64,000 nt of DNA from Conchocele bisecta (Eukaryota; Mollusca; Bivalvia; Lucinida; Thyasiridae): the NCBI GenBank assembly GCA_029237695.1, contig CM055279.1, forward strand, positions 4,234,323 through 4,298,322. The letters are read 5' to 3'. Shown one piece after another: positions 23,001-38,000 of the stretch; the first letter of the stretch is position 1; every line of letters starts with the position of its first letter. The position numbers and the translations under genes were made by a program. Below the pieces are notes generated by a model. That model saw only the letters and a program-made list of their open reading frames with translations. It did no database searches and was not told where the DNA came from.

Positions 23001-26000
23001 AAAATACGCATTAATAGTAGTGAAGATATTGTAATAAAGAAATATGGGGGTATATAGTTCTGAGTCCATAACTCTAATTACATTTCATTACACTGCATTA
23101 CATAAGAGTTATGACGAAGTAGTCTTTCCAAATGTGCGATTGAAGGGTTCTTTGTTTACATAAGAGAGTGACATGAGTAGTTTGCCAATACACACTTTAT
23201 TATGTAAGTATGTGGTAATATGTTTGTGTCATATTGTAGAATTGTTTCTCAATAACAATATAGCGAAGTATGAACGTCAACACCCTGCAGGTTTTTTCTA
23301 TATTTTAGTGCGAGAAGTGTAAATGCTATTACGCACATTTTTATTGCGCAGTGTTGTGTAGCGATATTGTGCAACCTGTTGCCTATAAAGCGGAAAACGT
23401 GCAGCTAGGGGGTATACTACTCTTTAGATACAAAACTTATCTGGAGCTCTGGAACTTGACCCACCCCAACCCACCTAATGCACTCGCTACAATCCCACAC
23501 CGCCCTACCCTACAGTGAAGACATTGCTAGGTGCATTAACACTGGTTGAAGTATGTGTGAGCTTCTGCTTATATTCAAAACACAAAAACAGCAATCGCCC
23601 ATCAACTTTTTACATGTTAATAAAAACTACCATAATTTGCTACCAGATTATAATTATCAAGTTACTCCTTTCTCAATGAACCCGTATCATAAGGTGATTA
23701 TTTTCGTCGCGGAATGTTGTTTAGAGAATTCAAATTGAATCCAGCTGCCGGTTTCTACCAATGGGCAACCGCAGCAGCGTGTTTGAGATTCATACGCGTG
23801 CCAGTGTTATCGTTATCCGTCACACTCCATTGGCATTACACTTATAGCACATGCGTCAATGCAACAATCGCACGTGCTTGTAGATTACACATTCCGTCAC
23901 GGGGATACGTATCTGATGTGTTCTTTAATGATTCCTTGAATATGTGCCAACTTTCAGTAAGGAATCGTACTAACATTGAAAACCATGATCAGACTGCGCG
24001 TGCGTGTACGAGAGCACGTGCACTGTCTGATCTAGGCTACACTCGTCAATACAAACATAATTATCCCCGTTTTGTTTTCAAGTTGCGTTTATGTTTATAA
24101 ACAAAACGTATAATACTGTCGAATTCAATGTAGAAACGATAACAACGTAGGTGTTAAGGCTCTTCGATAACCATTGTGCGCATGTCATGGGTTTATCACT
24201 GTGTATTGCGTATTATTTCGGTTTTCATGGGCTCATTGGTCTCCTTTAAGTCTTCTAGTATTTCTGCCTTGACATTTCAACATGTTTGTAAAAGGCGAAA
24301 TAAGTCAATATTGTTACTATACCTTTTATGAGATCCTTTAAGTCTGCTAGTATTTCTGCCTTGGTGATAGTGGCTCCGGGCGGACCTGGAGGGCCCGCGG
24401 GTCCAGTCGGGCCCTGGGGACCTGGGGGTCCATGCTAAAAATAGAAGGAGTGGTACAGTACAGTAAAACCTCTCTAAACCGGACACCCTGGGAGATCACC
24501 AGGGTGTCCGATTTAGTGGGGTTTCAATGTAAATCAGGTATTTGATCGTTCTGAGACATAGTTGTGTGCTATGCGATCACGAACGGACATTATCACCTGA
24601 GATAAATTACCAAGAAACGCGTCAAAAATAAGTTCACAGGTGTTTTCTTGGTGTCCTGTTCGTGGTTCGACTGTATAATTCCCAGTTTATCAGGTACCTA
24701 TCTTTACATTGACATAAGACATGCTTACTGGTAACTATAGAATACCAGGCTAGAGTCTTGTGATATCGAGTTTATCAGGCAAGGCTAGGAAGCGCGTAGG
24801 AATTCCGAGGCTTGTCGAGGAATTCCTACCGTTTCCGAGCAGAGCCTGATAAACTTGATATCAAAAGACACTAGCACGGTGTTCTATTTACTAGGTAACG
24901 TGTTGGCTTCATAATGAGCAATTACCACGTTTTTTTCGTTGAAAAGAACGCCGACTTGTTTCCGTGACGTCATTCCACTGACGTAATTCGGTAACGTCAT
25001 GTCACGCCGTTCGACCAATAAAACGTCACTTTTCAATTAGCAGTAACCCGGATAGTCGTATAAGGTCAATGCTTGATACAGCAATATGTTATCATTCAGT
25101 ACGTATTCGGCCAATACAAAGATCGTTACAGATAACAAAAACTGGTCGTATCCTGCATTGCCTAGATACGGATATCCGGGTTACAACGATTTCAAACCGT
25201 TTCATTGGTCGAACGACATCACATGACATTATCGAATCACGCCTAGCCGTGCCTGATGAAATGATATCAAAATAAACTGGCTTTTCATTCTATATCCGTC
25301 CATACCGCACTCATCCGTACGTGTAGCTGCTACGGGCGATATGGGGATATAATGTAGTGTTACGTTCCAGTCACATCTATATGATAATAGGCACACCCGG
25401 GTTTGAGGAAGTATTGTGAATTTAGTTTGCCATAATTTATTCTTCAAGTAAACATACGAGTGTTTTGCTTCTCTTTCTGCTCCGCTTCTTTTTCCGTCTG
25501 TCCGTCTTTCTGTCGGGTGTTCGGTCGTCCGAGTACCGGACAAATGTGAGCCAGCTACCCTTGGGATCTATCTGTTTCCGCCGGTAACTCTCCAACTCCT
25601 GAAAATACACGGGATATAATATATAGCCTAAGTGTAATGTTTCGTGTGCTGTTCTAATGTATATATTATATAATTATGCTCGTATAAACTATTCATTTGG
25701 CGGAACTGTGACGCAATCAACATAGGACAGCCTTTCCAGTAAAGACGAGTACAGTGCAACCTCTCTGCAACAACCAGCCACAGAAAGACACAAAGCTGGT
25801 TGTTGTAGAGAGGTGGCTGTTGCAAGGAGGTCAACTGTATAGCTATATGTCTGGTTGCATAGGGTAGCCTATGTATTGGAATCGCGTCGGACAGTTAGCC
25901 ACGCCCCAGACCCCCCTCGATGGGCTAGTCCGTAGTGATATCTTGGAATAACCATAATAACAAAATGCATTGTGTTACTCAACGTTCAACTGTCATACGC

Positions 26001-29000
26001 AACCGCTAATTGAAAATAATATTATGAAAAACTACTTGCACTGAACAATATCAACAACGGACAGTGGCGTAGCCAGGCATACGCACGTACGCACGTGCGT
26101 AGGAGAAATAATAAAAGAATTAAAAACAAAAAGGCTTAATTTTCGAAATATGCAATAAAATCTTGGGGGTGGTGGGGGGAGGGTTGCTATTGAGTCTGGA
26201 ACAGAACGCATTTTGTATCAAACGTACATGTCGATTACAAACAAATGGTGCCGTAAATAATGCAGGAAAACGCGTTAGATAGGATCTCCGTTTCAAAAAA
26301 AATCAGGGGGGGGCATGCCCCCGGACCCCCCTAGCACTCTCCCTCACTTCGCTAGGTCGACGAGTGAGCCATGCTCACCCAATGTTCTACCATTTGATAT
26401 GTGTGCGTATCAGAAATGTGTCCCTGGCTACGCCCCTGGCGGATGTTCTACGTACACAAATACATCGGATTATTTTGTTACACGTTCAAGTTGTTATTAT
26501 ACGTGTGGGTCTAACTGATGTTAATCCTCATTCTATCGATGGATTTACAGCAGATTTTAGTGACATTCCCGAATTCTGCCTGATTGACATTTATCGATGG
26601 TGGCCAATACACGCCAACATGAATGTAAATTCTACGTTCAGGGAAGGGGGTCAATAAGTCAGTAAGTGATAAATTACAGTCAGGGAACAAATTAATGACA
26701 GTATGACACATCCAGCGTATATTAATACCCATATTAATGCAAGTACTGAAAATACGACAAAAAAAATATTATAACAAGTTTGGGCTTCCATACATTGAAC
26801 ATTTTGTTAGCGGTTTCCCCAGTGACGTCATTTGTATGTTTTAATATACTCAATCCGGGGCCAACTATTTCATTCACAAAACAGAAGTAAACATGGCGAT
26901 GTCAAAGTAATGCAGAAACTTTAACAAAAATCCTGCTACAACATTGTTTTGTACCGACAAGGCATTTTCAGGCGCGACACCGCTTCCGTGGCGGAATTCT
27001 TGTAGCACCCTATGTTCAGTACTTTCAGTACTTTGATTTTGGATATAAAATATTGCCTGTTACAGAGACGGGGTTGCTGTAGAGATGTGGCCGTTCACGG
27101 ATGTTCGACTGCAGATTTAAAAATGTTCAATTGGTGGAGTTCATTTGTTGCTGTGACCGAGGAAATGGGGCTTATTGGTTTTGCGACCAGTATAGATCCA
27201 GATCATCCTGTGCATCCGCACAGTCTGATCAGGATCTGCACTGTTCGCAATTCCATAAATGATAAACAACCATCATACAACAAGCAAGATAGATCGTTAT
27301 CAGGCTACAGGAGAGTGCTATCTGATCAGGAGCTACACTGGTCACAAATCACATTCGCCCTATTTCTTCAGTCGCAGCCACATTTCAGTTTATATTGGGT
27401 CACACTGGAGAATGATGAAACAGAACCGGCTATAATGTTTGGTTAATATAACCGATAATTCCTGAAAAAAGTAAGCGATAAGACGCGATAACGAGTGATA
27501 TGTGATCATGCAGCGTGTTATTTTAGTATGTAACAACATGACCTCTTGTAGGAATAGGGAGAAAATTGGCTTTGTGTGTTATTTGTGTCATTGAATTGCC
27601 AAAATCAATGTTTTCCCATAGGTGGGGAGGGATGGTGAGATGGGCTGCCGCAGGTAATAAGAAAACTTGAAAACACGACTTTCTAAATCCAGGATCTCGG
27701 GTTTAAATGTATGTCCCGGTCGTGGGAGCGGGATTTTTCAGTGGAGACAATAAGGACGGACAGATGTGTGGAATTTAATAAATATCCACACACGAGTAAT
27801 GCGGAATCGTAGTCAGTTATTTCCCTTTTGAGATCTATTTATAAAGATCCGGTCCTATGTATATTTTATCGTTGATTTCCTACTGAGTGGTACCAAAATT
27901 GAGATTGCGAACAGAGTATACCCATATCAGACTGCACTACTGTGCAGTCTGATATGGGTCTACACTGTTTGCAATGAATTTTATAACAAGTGTGAAAATA
28001 TGAATATGACAAATAACACAGCCCCGGTACGGATTACTCAGATATGTAGGATAATCTGGATCTGGGTCCATACATACATCATCCCAGTCTGAGTCAACTA
28101 TAATCGAAAACACTATAATTGCTCCTTGTCACAACAAATCAAGCTAGAATCGACCTTTTTACAAACAATAATGCCATAAAATATACAATTTGGACCAGAT
28201 TTCTATACATGAATTCAAAGGGAGATAAATAGCTACTACCATCCCTCATTATTCGGCTGTCGAAATCCCGACTCTGGGTATATTGTCTAACCCTTTGAAC
28301 CCGTAAGCCCGCTATATCGATTTATGCAAACAGTGCAAATCCAGATGAGCCGGCTCGTAACGAGCCGTCTCATCAGGATCTGCACTGTTTGAAAGTAGTA
28401 ATTTTCATATTTTTGAGAACAACAAATACCCCGTTTTTATAAATGGACTAATCTGAAAATCATTTTGTGACGATTGGATTGGTTGCAAAATTAACATATA
28501 GCAGCCCATTCAGTTACTTAGGGGTGAAATCTTGGTCTAATTCCCCCGTGTAGGACCGTCGCATTCCTACCCCAAATACCCGGCTGCCGCGAAATCCAAT
28601 ACCGCTTGTGCTTCGATTGTATTTATTAAACTTCCGATGTCCTTTGCAAAAATATCTCAGACTTCAATTTCGTAAAATCATCAATAGTTTTTATCTTTTT
28701 GACATCAAGAAATAGATTTCAATAAAATTCACTGACCACGGCATACATGTACGTGTTCTACTACGTAGCCCAAATACGTATACATGTACTTAACATTTTA
28801 GCCATCTTAAATGTAATTATAAATCCAAATCTAAAATATATACGACTTACATATTTATAAAATAAATAGATATTATAAATGTAAAATGTTAAAAATACAT
28901 TTTTAAAAACAAATCGCTTACATGCGCATCTTCGGTGTTTCGAGACGTTAAGCAAACATATTTCTCAGTCCTTTTTGGTGTAGGTGTTCCTGTTTCAGCA

Positions 29001-32000
29001 CGTAGTCCAAGACTTGATTAAATACATTCTTATCGCTTCCTCATTTTTCAAAGAAGTTGGCATCAATGATTTTTAAATAGTCCAAAATATCCACCGTGTG
29101 AAAATATGCCAAACAGTTTTTGTAATCGATCCAAAAAGCATAAATCAGCAGCCGCAGTGTTCATTACATGTGGCTGTGGCTGGAGAAATGGGACTTATGG
29201 GATTTGTGACCAGTGTATCTCCTGATCAAATAACACACTCCTGTATCCTGATAGATGCACAGGCTGATCTGGATCTACACTGGTCGCAATAGCCGTAATC
29301 TATATTTTTTCAGACACAGCCACATATAGATAATAAATAGCAGGTCGGTGTGTTTAATTAAGTGTATCAGGCAAAGGCTAGGAAACGCGTAGGAATTCAT
29401 AGCCTCGCCGAGGAATTCCTACCGTTGCCGAACCTAGCCTGATAAACATTAAATTAAAGGGTACGTACGAGCCTGATATTCTCGATATAACGAACAGTTC
29501 ATGTGCCGATTATCGTATTTAAGAATCGATCCGCAGAGACTATTTGGCATATTTTCACACGGCGTAGTAATTTTGGGACTATATTGTATTTACAAATATG
29601 GGACCTACATGTACAAGGGTGCCCGGTTTAACCTTTGAACCCGAAAGCCCGCTATATCGGTTTATTCAAACAGTGCAGATCCAAATGAGCCGGCTCGTAA
29701 CGAGCCGTCTCATCAAGATCTGCACTGTTTGAAAGTAATTTTCATATTTTTAAGAACAGCAAATACCCTCTTTTTATAAATGGAATAGTCTGAAAATCAT
29801 ATTGCGATGATTGGATTGGTTGCAAAATTAACATACCGCAGCCCATTCAGTTACTTAGGGGTGAAAGGGTTAAAGAGGTTCCACAGTACAAGTACAGTTG
29901 ACATATTTTCACACGGCGCGGTATATTATTACTGTTAACAATCTGTGACCCCGAATGCCCGGTTTAGAGAGGTCCCACGGTACAAGTATCTGCATGAGTT
30001 TGAACCGATACATGGTAAATACATAGAAACGCGTGTGGAATGTAGAGTGATTTGTCATCAAGCGTTTATGTAAATAAATTAGATAAATCAACCAGTTGCA
30101 GACTCTTAAGAAGTATGAGTTTATCAAAATAGTTTAAAAGAAATAAATAAATAACTGCATTAATCAAATACGAATTATCTACATTTTTGCAGGGATGCGA
30201 TGGTGCTGGAATGACGTCATCAGTTTCTGTGTAGTGTGACTGTATTGCATAGTGGCGTCTGACTGGGTAAGCGGACATTAACCCTTACTACGCTGAATTA
30301 AATTTTGTCGTCTGCTGGACATGTTTTATTTTCAATATTTCTCGATAAAAACCTGTTTGGCAGCGCATGAGAATCGCCTCCACTGGAGACGATTCTCAAG
30401 TTCTGTCAGAACAGGTTTTCTTTGATAAGAATTAAGGCAAAATTGAAAAACAGCAGACGACAATTTTCGTCTCCCGCGTACTGAGGGTGAAAGGCACCGG
30501 ATCTCATTATATGGAACGCCAACTCTACATAAACTCAAATAATTAATGCTAGCTCTAAATTATTAGAGATAGCATTACATATTTAGAGCCAGCCATACAT
30601 ATTTGAGTTTATGTAGTTTTTGTGTTCCTGGAACGCCGAATCTACATAAACTCAAATAATTATTGCTAGCTCTAAATAATTAGTGGCTAGCATTAAATGT
30701 TTTGCGCTAGCTCCAAATTATTAATAATTTGAGTCTATCTAGATGTGGCGTTCTGTACAGCTAGCTAGCTATAAGCTAGAAAGGAATGAAACCATATAAG
30801 TTCAAAGTAGTTTAACCCTTACTACGCTTAATTAAATGCTGTCGTCTGCTGGAAATGTTTTATTTTCAATATTTCTCGACAAGAACCTGGTTTTGACAGC
30901 ACATGAGAATCGTCTCCACTGGAGACGGTTCTCATGTGCTGTCAAAACCAGTTTTTTTGTTAAGAATTAAAGCGAAAATGAAAAACAGCAGACTGCAATT
31001 TCCGTCAACAGCGTAGGAAGGGTTAAAGTTTGGGCCCCATCTATTATATAGGCACATATTCTTATTAAAAAAAGTGTAACTGATCCACCAGTTTTAACCC
31101 TTACAATGCTGAATTAATTTGCGTCGTCTGCTGAATATTTTTTATTTTCCATTTTTCTCATCAAACACTTGGTTTGACAGTATTTTAGAATCATTTCCAA
31201 TGGAAATGATTCTAAAATGCTGCCAAACCATGTTTTTACTGAGAGAAAAGACAAAATATGAATTAACAGCAGACGACTATTTTCGGTTCCCGCATTCTAA
31301 GGGTTAAACGTCACGTGTGCCCTCTATGCAGATATAATGATTCATTAATCTTAGCATGACTGATAGAGACGCGCGTTTGTATCACGGCATTTTGATAAAC
31401 AAATGAGGCAGAACATTTTAAATTATATACGTCACCTGAATAAATATTTTTTTTTTATCGACATAGTGTACAGTATGTTCAGCGCACATAAAAACAATAG
31501 ATAAAGTAAATAGTTGTTTCCGTTAACCCTTTACGGAAACACGGTTATCGCCCCTGTCATCATTAGTGGCAATTAATGTCTGATATAAAAAGTATAATAA
31601 TGCCAACAGGAAACTTGCGTTTGGGCCACGTTTGAACCATGTTTGAATCACGTCTACGTCTGGCGGCCATTTCACTAAACTTCGTACGGCTTCGTAAACT
31701 TCGTACGACTAACATGTTCGTAAGTGCAAATTTAAGATCGCCGTCTGGAAATTCCAATGGATGGATTTACATGTATTGAACATAAGCTGCATACAGCCTA
31801 TGCTCAATAAATGTAATTCCAATAATTGTTTACAAGAAAACAGTGTTAATGTGAAATTCACAGACAATCACAATGTTGCACTTACATTTTGGTCAGACGA
31901 AGTTTAGTGAAACGGCCCCCTTGGTGCCCGTTTCACTAAACTTCGTCCGACCAAAATGTTCGTACAAAGATAAATTATCTTCACACGTTAAAGTGGTTCA

Positions 32001-35000
32001 TTAATTCTACCACTTTCCACCTACATGTAGTAGCCATTAAAGTTGAACAAATCCACCAAAATGTTCACAAAATCGGCTGTTAATATGGACATTGTTGCAA
32101 ATTTAGTTTTGCACTTCCGAACTCCTTATGCGTACGAAGTTCAGTGAAGCGGCCCCATTGTTTCCACTACGAACACAGTCGCAAACGCTACTGCACGCGG
32201 CGCACAACGACATGTGTGCCATTACTGTCTGTTTCACGAAAGCTGCCCAAATTTTACGGCTATATAGACAATTCAAAACCAATATTTTTTTCGATAAAAT
32301 TAAATTAAAGGAAAATTTAAGAATGAGCCTTCTTTTTATTTCGTGAAATTTGGTCAAATATTGATTTTATTGCGAAAACAAAATTTTCCCATGTTAAATC
32401 CCCATAGACATCTTCACGGAGTAGTGAAGATGTCTATGGGGATTTAACATGGGGAATTTTTTTTGAATTTTAGAAATACTGGACTGATTTTTAAAATTTA
32501 ACTTTTGTTTTCTTAGTTAGATCATATCCAAGCTATCTAGTCAGGTTTCGGAGTCAATTTCCAAATGTTTTCGTTTTTTGACTCCTCCCACACTTCCTTA
32601 CCACTTTTTCCTCCATGTTAAATTCCCATAGACAAATCAATTTTTCGTAATAAAATCAATATTTGACCGAATTTCACGAAATAAAAAGAAGGCTCATCCT
32701 TAAATTTTCCTTTAATTTAATATTATCGAAAATAATATTGTTTTTGAATCGTCTATATAGCCGTAAAATTTGGGCAGCTTTCGTGAAACAGACTATAGTG
32801 CGATCTAACTTCTTACGCGTCCAACAAACAAATGTGTCGCCAATTTCGTAATCACCAACTCATACCTTTGTACACATGTTGTTATCTTTATCAAAAAACA
32901 CCGAAGCGATACTTTAGATTTTTCAGGCCACTTTGGAGTTAATTGTTGGCAATTAATGGCGAGATATTTATCGATACAACTTTGATACTTTGGCGATTAA
33001 AATACAATCTGGCGACTGGGAGCCGCCCATTTAAAGGTCGGATATCATTTGATATCAGTGATATACATACGATATCAAATAGACCGCCCGCTGATTAAAG
33101 ATAAATTACGAAATATGGGTTAGAGTAGCTGCAGATAGGTAATATATACCGTTGTACCCGATATGAGAAACTACCATTATTTCAAGTAAGCTTTCCGCAA
33201 TATTAATACGATATGTTAAACAATTCTGCAAACAAACAGGAACCCACTTTTCCAACGTTTCGACACTATGCCTATCAAGGAATTAGTTGTTTCTACTAAA
33301 CGTTAGGTGGCATCTATTTTAGATTTCACAATGTGTATGTTTATAAACATAATTCCTTGATAAAGGCCTTGTCGAACGTAGGAAGAGTGGGTTCCTGGGG
33401 GCCGTTTCACTAAACTTCGTACGACAAAAATGTTCGTAAGTGCAAATTTATGATCGTCTGGAAATTTTAATTGCTAGATTTACATTTATTGAGCATAGAA
33501 TGAAAATCCAATAGTTGTTTATACGAAATCATTGTTATTGTGAAGTTTATAGACTATCATAATTGTGCACATACGAACATTTTAGTCGTACGAAGTTTAG
33601 TGAAACGGCTCCCAGGTTACTGCAGAAGTGTCTACCTTTGTTTCGCCAATTCGGTGACCATTAAAGGCAATGTATCTCAGATTTTATCTGCGTGTATACG
33701 TGTTTTTATTTTTCCATTTATGCAAACTAAATGATATGTATTGTGCAAACTAGACTTTCCAGTGTAATAGCACGGTGCAATAAAAATCATATTACACTAG
33801 TGTAATAAATATGCAAATGAAGCCGGTACAGAAGACACGCTAGGTGGTCATTACAGCGTCAATGTATTGTGATGTGTTTATGCAATATATAGAATCCAAC
33901 ATCTGTGTTGATTTAATATGATATTTATTAATCTCGTTTTCTCATAAACTCGTTTAATAACTATCATATTAAATCAGCTTTCATGTAAGATCCTCTATAT
34001 ATCAATTAATAGCACCTTATATGCCATATGACCAGCATAGCCCCAGATCAGCCTGCGCATCCGACTATTTAAGTCCCCATCCGATAGGACTAGGCTATCA
34101 CGAAGATGTCTTGCCCAAGGACACGCCGAATCGGCCGAAACCATGCGTTATATTCAAGTACATATATTAGAATATGTGTCAAAGAGCGGAGATAATTTGG
34201 TTTGGCCAGATTAAATTAGTTTCTACATATCCAACTTTCGCGGCCACTTTACCTGGACAAAATCCATAGTGACCACATGGTCAATTTCCGCTGACCAATA
34301 CGTGATGGTCAGTCGGCAATATCCGTGATATCGGCGTTTTCCGTAATCTCTCGGAAATCTACAGGTGTCACGTGATGTATGCATAAACACAATTGTTTCA
34401 TCAATGTCTATGCATACCTGAGACCCAGTTCCTTTAAATTATTAACAAAATATCATATTCATATTTGAACATACGTATGCTTTTACTCACAACGCTACAA
34501 GGGGCGTTTTCTGCCCCACCCACATGCCTTAACACAGGAAATATCACCTGGTCATCCTACGCTGACGGGCGACAAATTATGACAAATATAATATACCCAA
34601 CAACCATTGTATAACTCTCCATCAATTGCTTCGATCCAGAACTAACTTATATGTAAATATTATTTTCACGGACACACGGACGAATATTGTATGCGTAGTG
34701 TAATCTATACTGCTTACACGCATAACATAACATTAGAGCCACATTTTCTCTGTGTCGCGCATGATTATAAACAATTAAATATTTAACAATCAGCTACTGT
34801 TTCAAACTTTAATTACCGTCTAAATTACGTTAAAAAGTCACACCTATTTCAAAAAAGTATAGACACAGAAGAGACTGCACAGATGCCTCTTCTGTGTCTA
34901 TACTGTTTGTATTTAATGCATTAACACTACTATATTGTCCGATGTTTTGCGTACTAGTATGACAATGAAAATATACCCAAATTAAATATTATTCAAACGT

Positions 35001-38000
35001 GATATTGTGATCAGGGTCTAAACTGGTCATAGACGTATCGGGGAATGAAATCTAGAAAAAAACCGATATTCATTGATTCGAACCAATGTGGGCTAAGTTT
35101 ACTTGTCTATGTAACAGACTTGAACTTTGGGTTGACATAAGTTCCAAACTAAAACAATGACATTTAATATTTCATAACACTCCCAAATCAAGAATATGAT
35201 TTACAACCAGTTTTTTATAGTGGGTGTTTGTTATTTACACCAATTGATTTTCTATTTTTTTCTATTTTCAAATAACATACGTTTGACTCTTCAAAGAAAA
35301 TCAGTGAAGCTTTTTCCATTGATACAATTCTGTGATACGACTGTCTACGTAAAGTCTGCAACTTATATATCTATGTTGTTGATTACTAATTGCTTTGTTA
35401 ATTAATACTATTAATGACGAAGCTTGTTTGAATTCAGCCTATTTTCGGCCGTATGCAAAGCAAAAGAGTACCCTATGCAATGTTTGCGACCAGCATAGCC
35501 CCAGATCAGACTTGATCAGGGTCTACGCTGATCGACCGCAACTGAAGTGTGATAACATGTTTGAATTGAACGTATTTCGGCCGTATGCAAAGCAAAATGG
35601 TGCCTTATGTAATGTTTGCGACCAGCATAGCCCCAGATCAGCCTGCGCATCCGCGCAGTCTGATCAGGGTCTACGCTGTTCGCCATTCAGGAACTGAAGT
35701 GTGATAACATGTTTGAATTGAACGTATTTCGGCCGTATGCAAAGCAAACGGGTGCCTTATGTAATGTTTGCGACCAGAATAGCCCCAGATCAGCCTGCTT
35801 ATCCGCGCAGTCTGATCAGGGTCTACGCTGTTCGCCATTCAGGAACTGAAGTGTGATAACATGTTTTAATTGAACGTATTTCGGCCGTATGCAAACGGGT
35901 GCCTTATGTAATGTTTGCGACCAGCGTAGCCCCAGATCAGACTGCGCATAGGGTCTACGCTGTTCGCCATTCAGGAACTGAAGTGTGATATTGTGCGTAT
36001 TTCGACCACGGCTGAGGCAATACACGTTAAGTGATCATAGGGAAATACCCGGCGTGTCGAATATAGATGCTCAATATGTTGACTCGATGGTGTAACTGAG
36101 TATTGTAATAGGTGATTTTCCGTTCCGTTTTTACCTATAGATGCCATTGCTTTTGCTTCATATATCATTCGAGAACCAGGGGGCCAGTTTCACTAAGCTT
36201 CGTACGATAAAAATATTCGTACGAAGATTTCTATGAATTTGCTTCTCACATTAACGTGTTTCTCGAATGCTGTCAGTTCAAGTTATACCTACGGGTTCAT
36301 GTCATTAACTGTAGCACATCCATGACAGACTTTCCAACATCGGCGGTCAGAACAAATATTATTGCGCATTTCAACTTTGCACTTACGAACTTTAATTACC
36401 CCAGATGGCCACGGCCCGCATGTCGAGTTCGCCGAGGTATTTGATACACAGGTGCTTGACGAACGGCTCATATGTATGTGTTGTATGGGTTATTTCGGTA
36501 TCTATGCTGGTTTGGGTGCATTTTTACCAACAAACAAGTTACCTCCTGTGAGTTACACGTATACGCACGAATTTGGGTGACATTAAGAAAGAGGCCCGAA
36601 AGTTCGGAACAATGTATGTGTAGATAGTTGACAATTTCTGTCGTGTGTAATGATTGAGCATTAGTAGTTGCTCAAAACTATATAAATTACCCAAAACCAA
36701 CGAAATCCCCCCAAATCTACCCAAAATCCACCCACATGACACCAACATACTGACTATCTGTTCAAGCACCTGTGATTTCATAGTCCAAGGATAACTTGAT
36801 GGCCCGAATGCACAGCGACGATTTGTTGATGGTTCCCAAACAAAAATGAATGGCAGTGAACACGATCGTTTGTACAACGATACGTATAGCAACAGGTATT
36901 GTATGTGCGTGAAAACGATATTTTCGTTTAAATACCCGGTTTTCAACTATCTATACGCATGTAGCTCGTTTCAACGCATCGTTTTCGTTATTTTTAATTA
37001 GAAAACGATGTTGTCGTTGGCTTAAACGTGACACGTTTAAACTAACGAAACCATCGTTTTCTAATTATATAAATAAAAACGATGTCAAAACGACGTGCAA
37101 ACGATAGGCAAATGTTCGTTTGTGGAGTCAGGAGTAAATCCGAACTGTACGTATGGGTACGTGTAGGGTGTACGTATGTACATGTATATGGTTGCAGATG
37201 CATACCATTATTTACTGCATACAATGTGCTTTCGCAGTGTAATAACACAGTGTAATAAAAATCATAATACACTAGTGTAATAAAGCCGATTGCCAGAAGA
37301 TACGTGTGTATTTAATTATGATTCGTTTCACTGTAATTGATTTCTGATGAACTATCTGTTTATGATTGCAAAACACATAAACATGTAGTTTAGTGTTCAT
37401 AGTGTTGAATTATAGTGGAACCTCTCGAAACTGAACCCCCAGGGTGTCCGGTTCAGTGAGGTTCCACTGTAGATTGTATCACCATAAGACACGCTTTTGT
37501 GAATGAATACAAGACCAGGGGCCCGTTTCACTAAACTTCCTACGACTAAAATGTTCGTAAGTGCAAATTTAGGATCGTCTGTAAATTTAAATTGATCGAT
37601 TTACATTTATTGAGCATAGGCTGCATATGCAGCCTATGCTCAATAAATGTAAATCCATCAATTGTTTACAAGAAAACATTATTAATGTGCAATTTACAGA
37701 CTATCATAATTTTGCACTTACGAACAATTTAGTCGTAGGAAGTTTAGTGAAACGGGCCCCAGCATGGCAAATCCGCACTTAAAAAAAGACTAAATAACTT
37801 CAGAATAACAATTAATTATTAATTAATTAATATTATAACGAATTTAAGTTTAGTAAACCACAGCAACTAAAATTATTATGATATACATGTACAATACATA
37901 ATTGTTTGAATCGTAATTATAATTCCGCGTACGTTGCGTTAGGCATGTAGTGTTTGAGAAAGTATTTAATGGTAACAAACAGCCTTTCTGTGGTTTATTT

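Noticed and set aside
27012..27446. 144-codon plus-strand ORF
   Set aside because: Most of it is an F7 element; similar peptides (EMGLMGFATSVDPDQP) appear wherever F7 occurs.
36380..36580. Possible host exon reading PDGHGPHVEFAEVFDTQVLD
   Set aside because: The right part is the start of the F17 element, which recurs at 51772-52117 without this coding sense; no family match.
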